This document shows, in pieces, positions 59,317 to 64,000 of a stretch of 64,000 bases of DNA. The position numbers and the translations under genes are program-made. The first letter of the stretch is position 1, and each line of letters opens with the position of its first letter. Source of the stretch: Bradyrhizobium septentrionale (GTDB lineage Bacteria; Pseudomonadota; Alphaproteobacteria; Rhizobiales; Xanthobacteraceae); assembly GCF_011516645.4 (NCBI RefSeq), contig NZ_CP088285.1, positions 3,552,501 to 3,616,500 of the forward strand. The letters are read 5' to 3'. The notes below the pieces were generated by a model. It had not been told where the DNA came from, ran no database searches, and was given only the letters and a program-made list of their open reading frames with translations.

Positions 59317-60861
59317 TCACGCCTTGCCCGCCGCCTTCGGCCAATACCGGTCGCGCAGATGCCGCTTCACCAGCTTCCCGGTCGGCGTGCGCGGCAGCTC
59401 GGCCTCGAAGTCGATGCTCTTCGGGCATTTGATCGGCGACAGGTGTTGCCTGCAGAACGCGATCAACTCGGCCTCGAGCGCCTTGCCGGCCTTGGCCATG
59501 TCGTGCGGCTGCACCACGGCCTTGACCTCTTCGCCCATCTCCTCGTTCGGCACGCCGAACACCGCGACGTCGGAGACCGCGGGATGCGTGATCAGCACGT
59601 CCTCGGTCTCCTGCGGATAGATGTTCACGCCGCCGGAGATGATCATGTAGCTCTTGCGGTCGGTGAGATAGAGGAAGCCCTCTTCATCGAGATAGCCGAC
59701 ATCGCCGAGCGTCGACCATCCCCTGGCGTTGTAGGCTTTCTTCGTCTTCTCGGGATCGTTGTGATAGGTGAAGGCGGGCGCGTCGGCGAAATAGACCTGG
59801 CCGATCTGCCCCGTCGGTGCTTCCTCGTCGTTCTCGTCCAGGATCTTGACCTTGCCGACCACGGCGCGGCCGACTGTGCCGCGATGGGTGAGCCATTGCT
59901 GCGACGTTGAAACCGTGACGCCGTTGCCTTCGGAGCCCGCGTAATACTCGATCAGGATCGGTCCCCACCATTCGATCATCTTCGCTTTGACGTCGACCGG
60001 GCAGGGCGCCGCGGCGTGGATCGCGCCCTTCAGCGAGGAGACCTTGTAGCGGCTGCGCACCTCGTCGGGCAGCTTCAGCATGCGCACGAACATGGTCGGC
60101 ACCAGCTGCGACTGCGTCACCTTGTGCTTCTCGACCTGCTTCAGAAATTCCTCGGCGTCGAAATGCTCCATGATGACCGAGGTGCCGCCAAGCACCGTTG
60201 CCATCATGTTGAAGCGCAAGGGAGCCGCATGATAGAGCGGCGCCGGCGACAGATAGATGCTGTCGGCGTTCATGCCGCACATGTCGGCGGTGAGAATCCG
60301 CAGGAACGGGTTCGGCACGTCGATCCGGTTGCCCTCGAACTCTTTCTTGATGCCCTTGGGCCGGCCGGTGGTGCCGGAGGAATACAGCATGTCGTAGCCC
60401 GCGACCTCGTCGGCAACCGGCGTGGTCGGCTGTGCGCCGGCTTCCTTGTCGTAGGAGCGGAAACCCGGTGCCGGCTCGTCCATCATGTAGAACAGCGGTT
60501 CGCCTGGCTCGCCCTTGATCAGGCCTTTCACCTTGTCGGCGCACTGCGGCGTGGTGATGAACACCTTCGCGCCGCAATCCCTAATGATGTAGGCGATCTC
60601 CTCTTCCGTCAGGTAGCGGCTGATCGCCGTGTAATACAGCCCCGAGCGCTGCGCCGCCCAGCAGATCTCCATGAAGGCGAGCCGGTTTTCCATCAAGAGC
60701 GCGATGTGGTCGCCGGCCTTCAGGCCGAGCGAGCGAAACAGATGCGCGCCCTGGTTCGAAAGCTCGTCGAGCTCGCGATAGGTGATGGATTTGCCGCTGC
60801 CCGCCATCCGGTAGGCGATCTTGTCAGGCGTATTGCGCGCGTGGATAGAGGGGTGGGTCAC
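59317..60861 (-). CDS. Acyl-CoA synthetase (AMP-binding family)
   Basis: 514 residues from a GTG at 60861 with GAGGAACG upstream; the frame to 60966 runs through a repeat and is not likely coding. LYSSGTTGRPKGI is the P-loop, IEYYAGSEGNGV the A5 motif, GWSTLGDVGYLDEEGFLYLTDR A7, and the C-terminal ...LPRTPTGKLVKRHLR carries the catalytic Lys. Activates a medium or long carboxylic acid to its CoA ester for the thiolase encoded upstream on the same strand. Confidence 0.87.
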   Translation of the reverse strand: MTHPSIHARNTPDKIAYRMAGSGKSITYRELDELSNQGAHLFRSLGLKAGDHIALLMENRLAFMEICWAAQRSGLYYTAISRYLTEEEIAYIIRDCGAKVFITTPQCADKVKGLIKGEPGEPLFYMMDEPAPGFRSYDKEAGAQPTTPVADEVAGYDMLYSSGTTGRPKGIKKEFEGNRIDVPNPFLRILTADMCGMNADSIYLSPAPLYHAAPLRFNMMATVLGGTSVIMEHFDAEEFLKQVEKHKVTQSQLVPTMFVRMLKLPDEVRSRYKVSSLKGAIHAAAPCPVDVKAKMIEWWGPILIEYYAGSEGNGVTVSTSQQWLTHRGTVGRAVVGKVKILDENDEEAPTGQIGQVYFADAPAFTYHNDPEKTKKAYNARGWSTLGDVGYLDEEGFLYLTDRKSYMIISGGVNIYPQETEDVLITHPAVSDVAVFGVPNEEMGEEVKAVVQPHDMAKAGKALEAELIAFCRQHLSPIKCPKSIDFEAELPRTPTGKLVKRHLRDRYWPKAAGKA

Positions 60862-60883
60862 AAGGCGTTCCTCAAACAAGGTG

Positions 60884-61007
60884 GTCGTCCCGGCGAAAGC
60901 CGGGACCCATAACCACCGTTTCGTGTTGTTGAAATGAGTTGGGGCCGCAGCCCGGCATAACCACAAGCACCTGTGGTTATGGGTCCCGGCTCAAGGCCGG
61001 GACGACA
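60884..61007. repeat. GTCGTCCCGG-family palindromic repeat in the acyl-CoA synthetase leader
   Basis: GGTCGTCCCGGCGAAAGCCG, GGGACCCATAACCACC facing GGTTATGGGTCCCGG and CCGGGACGAC. It separates the thiolase from the synthetase by about 150 bases and ends 23 bases before the synthetase start. Confidence 0.75.
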
Positions 61008-61046
61008 CTTTTTGTGTGGAGGCCGTAACGGCCTCACCGACGTTTC

Positions 61047-62219
<1,173 letters not shown>

Positions 62220-62392
62220 GTCTGATCTCCCTGATGTTCTGATTGGGCGGTTCTGAAAGTTGGGCCGGATTAAGGGGTGGCTCCGCATTTAGTCAATCAA
62301 TCAATTAACTCTTGAGTGCAGCCCCGCCATGGGGTTATGTGCGGCCTCGATTTACCGGCGAGTCCGGAACCAAGAGCGGGACCAGAGCGCAG

Positions 62393-63058
62393 TTGAATAC
62401 CAGCGTACCGACGAAACTTGCCGCGGGCAAAAACGCCACGGCGGACAAGCTATTGGTGGCGGCCAGCGAGCTGATGATCGAGCGCGCCTCGATCGAGGTG
62501 TCGCTGTCCGACATCGCGCAGAAATCCGGCGTCAACGCCGCGCTGGTGAAATACCATTTCGGCAACAAGGACGGGCTGTTGCTGGCGCTGTTGGCGCGCG
62601 ATGCCGCCACCGAGATGTCGCAGCTCGAATACCTGTTGGCGCAGCCGATCTCGCCGTCCGCGAAGCTGCGGCTGCATATCGGCGGCATCATTCGCGCCTA
62701 TCACCAGTTCCCCTATATGAACCGGTTGATCCATTATCTGCTGCACGAAAGCTCGGCAGGTGCTCCGGACGAGGTGTCGAAATTCTTCGTCGCGCCGCTG
62801 CTGGATTTTCATCGCCGCCTGCTCGCCGAAGGCATCAAGGCCGGCGAGTTCCGCAAGATCGATCCGGTGTTGTTCTACACCAGCCTGATCGGCGCCTGCG
62901 ATCATCTGTTCTTCGGCCGCCACGCGATGTCGCGCGCGGTCGGCGTCGGTCCGGTCACCGACGAGGTCTGCCGCGAATACATCAAGCACATGGAAGCCTT
63001 GATCTTCGGCGGCGTGCTCAATCCCGATAAGGAAACGGCGGCGGTCGCCGCCGGATAA
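62393..63058 (+). CDS. TetR-family transcriptional regulator
   Basis: 221 residues from a TTG at 62393; the frame is open from 62312 and GTG 62339 is an alternative. KLLVAASELMIERASIEVSLSDIAQKSGVNAALVKYHFGNKDGLLLAL (residues 16-64) is the TetR HTH, with helix VNAALVKYHFGNK. The ligand domain belongs to a fatty-acid/CoA-type TetR group. It lies between the divergent thiolase and the SDR gene 45 bases downstream, so it probably controls both. Confidence 0.82.
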   Translation: MNTSVPTKLAAGKNATADKLLVAASELMIERASIEVSLSDIAQKSGVNAALVKYHFGNKDGLLLALLARDAATEMSQLEYLLAQPISPSAKLRLHIGGIIRAYHQFPYMNRLIHYLLHESSAGAPDEVSKFFVAPLLDFHRRLLAEGIKAGEFRKIDPVLFYTSLIGACDHLFFGRHAMSRAVGVGPVTDEVCREYIKHMEALIFGGVLNPDKETAAVAAG

Positions 63059-63103
63059 CAAGTTCGAAGTTGAGAGAAGAAACGCCCAAGGAAAGGTTGC
63101 TCC

Positions 63104-63862
63104 ATGCAGTTGAAAGACGTTGCCGTTCTCATCACCGGCGGCGGCTCCGGCCTCGGTGCCGCGACCGCCCGCGCCATGGCGGCCAAGGACGCCAAGATCG
63201 GCGTGATCGACCAGAACAAGGAAAACGCCGAGAAGGTTGCCGCCGAGGTGAAGGGCATCGCGCTGCATGCCGACGTCACCGACGAGGAGGCGATCAAGGC
63301 GGCGATCGCCAAGGCCGAGGCCGCGCACGGCATCGCGCGCGTGCTGATGAACTGCGCCGGCATCGGCGGCTCGCAGCGCATCGTTGGCAAGGACGGCGTC
63401 TATCCGCTGGCGAAGTTCGTCCGCATCATCAACGTCAATCTGATCGGCACCTTCAACGTGCTGCGCCTGTTCGCCGAGCGCCTGGCGACCGAAGCCCCGA
63501 TCGGCGAAGAGCGCGGCGTCGCGATCAACACCGCGTCGGTCGCAGCCTATGAAGGCCAGATCGGCCAGATCGCCTATTCGGCCTCGAAGGGTGGCGTCGT
63601 CGGCCTCACGCTGCCGGCCGCGCGCGACCTCGCCAGCCTGAAGATCCGCGTCAACACCATCGCGCCCGGCCTGTTCCTGACGCCGCTGCTGATGGGCCTC
63701 AACGAGGAAGCCCGCAAGAGCCTGGGCGCCCAGGTGCCGCATCCGGCCCGCCTCGGCGATGCTTCTGAATACGGCAACCTCGCCGTCCACATCGTCGAGA
63801 ACCCGATGCTCAACGGCGAAACCATCCGCCTCGACGGCGCCATCCGCATGGCGCCGCGGTAA
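63104..63862 (+). CDS. SDR, 3-hydroxyacyl-CoA dehydrogenase type II-like
   Basis: 252 residues. VLITGGGSGLGAATARAMA is the NAD loop, NCAGIGGS the NNAG-like strand, and Ser145, Tyr158 and Lys162 (YSASK) the active site. The insert KDGVYPLAKFVRIINVNLIGTFNV and end NGETIRLDGAIRMAPR are those of HSD17B10-like 3-hydroxyacyl-CoA dehydrogenases. With thiolase and acyl-CoA synthetase nearby it supplies the oxidation step before thiolysis. ATG at 63104 with AAGGAAAGG upstream. Confidence 0.87.
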   Translation: MQLKDVAVLITGGGSGLGAATARAMAAKDAKIGVIDQNKENAEKVAAEVKGIALHADVTDEEAIKAAIAKAEAAHGIARVLMNCAGIGGSQRIVGKDGVYPLAKFVRIINVNLIGTFNVLRLFAERLATEAPIGEERGVAINTASVAAYEGQIGQIAYSASKGGVVGLTLPAARDLASLKIRVNTIAPGLFLTPLLMGLNEEARKSLGAQVPHPARLGDASEYGNLAVHIVENPMLNGETIRLDGAIRMAPR

Positions 63863-63876
63863 CGGCGAATTCTGCT

Positions 63877-64000
63877 GTCGTCCCGGCGAAAGCCGGGACC
63901 CATACTCCGCGGCGTCTGTAACGGGCGAGCTGGCAGGCGCCGCGCAAAACAACAAAAGCCTGTGGTTATGGGTCCCGGCTCGCGCTTCGCTTGGCCGGGA
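63877..64000. repeat. GTCGTCCCGG-family palindromic repeat, cut by window edge
   Basis: GTCGTCCCGGCGAAAGCCGG and GGGACCCATACTCCGCGG, then GGTTATGGGTCCCGG and a second arm starting CTTGGCCGGGA at the edge. Same family as 37908-38039 and 60884-61007. Confidence 0.7.

Noticed and set aside
60862..60966. N-terminal extension of the acyl-CoA synthetase to 60966
   Set aside because: It translates a palindromic repeat (WVPAFAGTT is the usual reading of this repeat family); GTG at 60861 has a Shine-Dalgarno and fits homolog length.

Overview
The window is GC-rich DNA (coding strand codons mostly end in G or C) from an alphaproteobacterium, most likely Bradyrhizobium or a close Nitrobacteraceae relative. 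The pointers are an MbfA-type iron exporter gene behind an Irr-type iron control element, LapG-like and FecR/VCBS surface proteins, many branched-chain and dipeptide-type ABC importers, and several families of palindromic intergenic repeats of the kind bradyrhizobia carry. No rRNA, tRNA, CRISPR or phage structural gene was seen. It reads as an ordinary chromosomal catabolic region with three insertion sequences.

Layout. 1-6.3 kb: partial GNAT acetyltransferase, amidohydrolase, MBL-fold hydrolase (minus strand), an alpha/beta hydrolase, then an ABC exporter pair; a MITE-like element sits between the convergent genes at 3.75-3.99 kb. 6.5-13.5 kb: a complete branched-chain-amino-acid-type ABC importer (LivH, M, G, F, binding protein) with an acyl-CoA ligase inside the operon. 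13.6-21.4 kb: a LapG-like cysteine protease divergent from a 1389-residue FecR/VCBS type I-secreted protein, followed by a CHASE2 adenylate cyclase. 21.6-22.6 kb: an IS630-family element. 22.7-33.1 kb: two divergent dipeptide-type binding proteins, two permeases, two ATPases, an AtzG-like small protein and an amidase; an ISAs1-family element splits the operon. The divergent promoters here are both good sigma-54 matches. 33.1-37.6 kb: LysR remnant, frameshifted thioesterase, and a type I secretion ATPase/adaptor pair.

38-46.5 kb: CinA-family amidohydrolase, two amidohydrolases plus a Rieske protein in one operon, then a tricarballylate-type cluster (TcuB, TcuA, MFS carrier, LysR regulator). 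46.6-49.1 kb: frameshifted DUF1127 gene, GNAT, and an IS481-family element with a broken transposase. 49.1-63.9 kb: acyl-CoA and alcohol metabolism (enoyl-CoA hydratase, two SDRs, acyl-CoA dehydrogenase, zinc alcohol dehydrogenase, acyl-CoA ligase, thiolase, TetR), an amidase, MbfA and an epoxide-hydrolase-like enzyme.

How the parts may work together. The strongest candidate systems are (i) a surface-protein module in which a LapG-like periplasmic protease, a retention-module-like FecR/VCBS protein and a membrane cyclase are neighbours, with a separate type I secretion pair 15 kb away, and (ii) an apparently RpoN-controlled importer with a built-in amidase/AtzG-like pair, suggesting uptake and intracellular hydrolysis of an amide as a nitrogen source. 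Mobile DNA is a recurring theme: all three insertion sequences lie inside palindromic intergenic repeats, and small repeats donate stop codons or separate a Shine-Dalgarno sequence from its gene.
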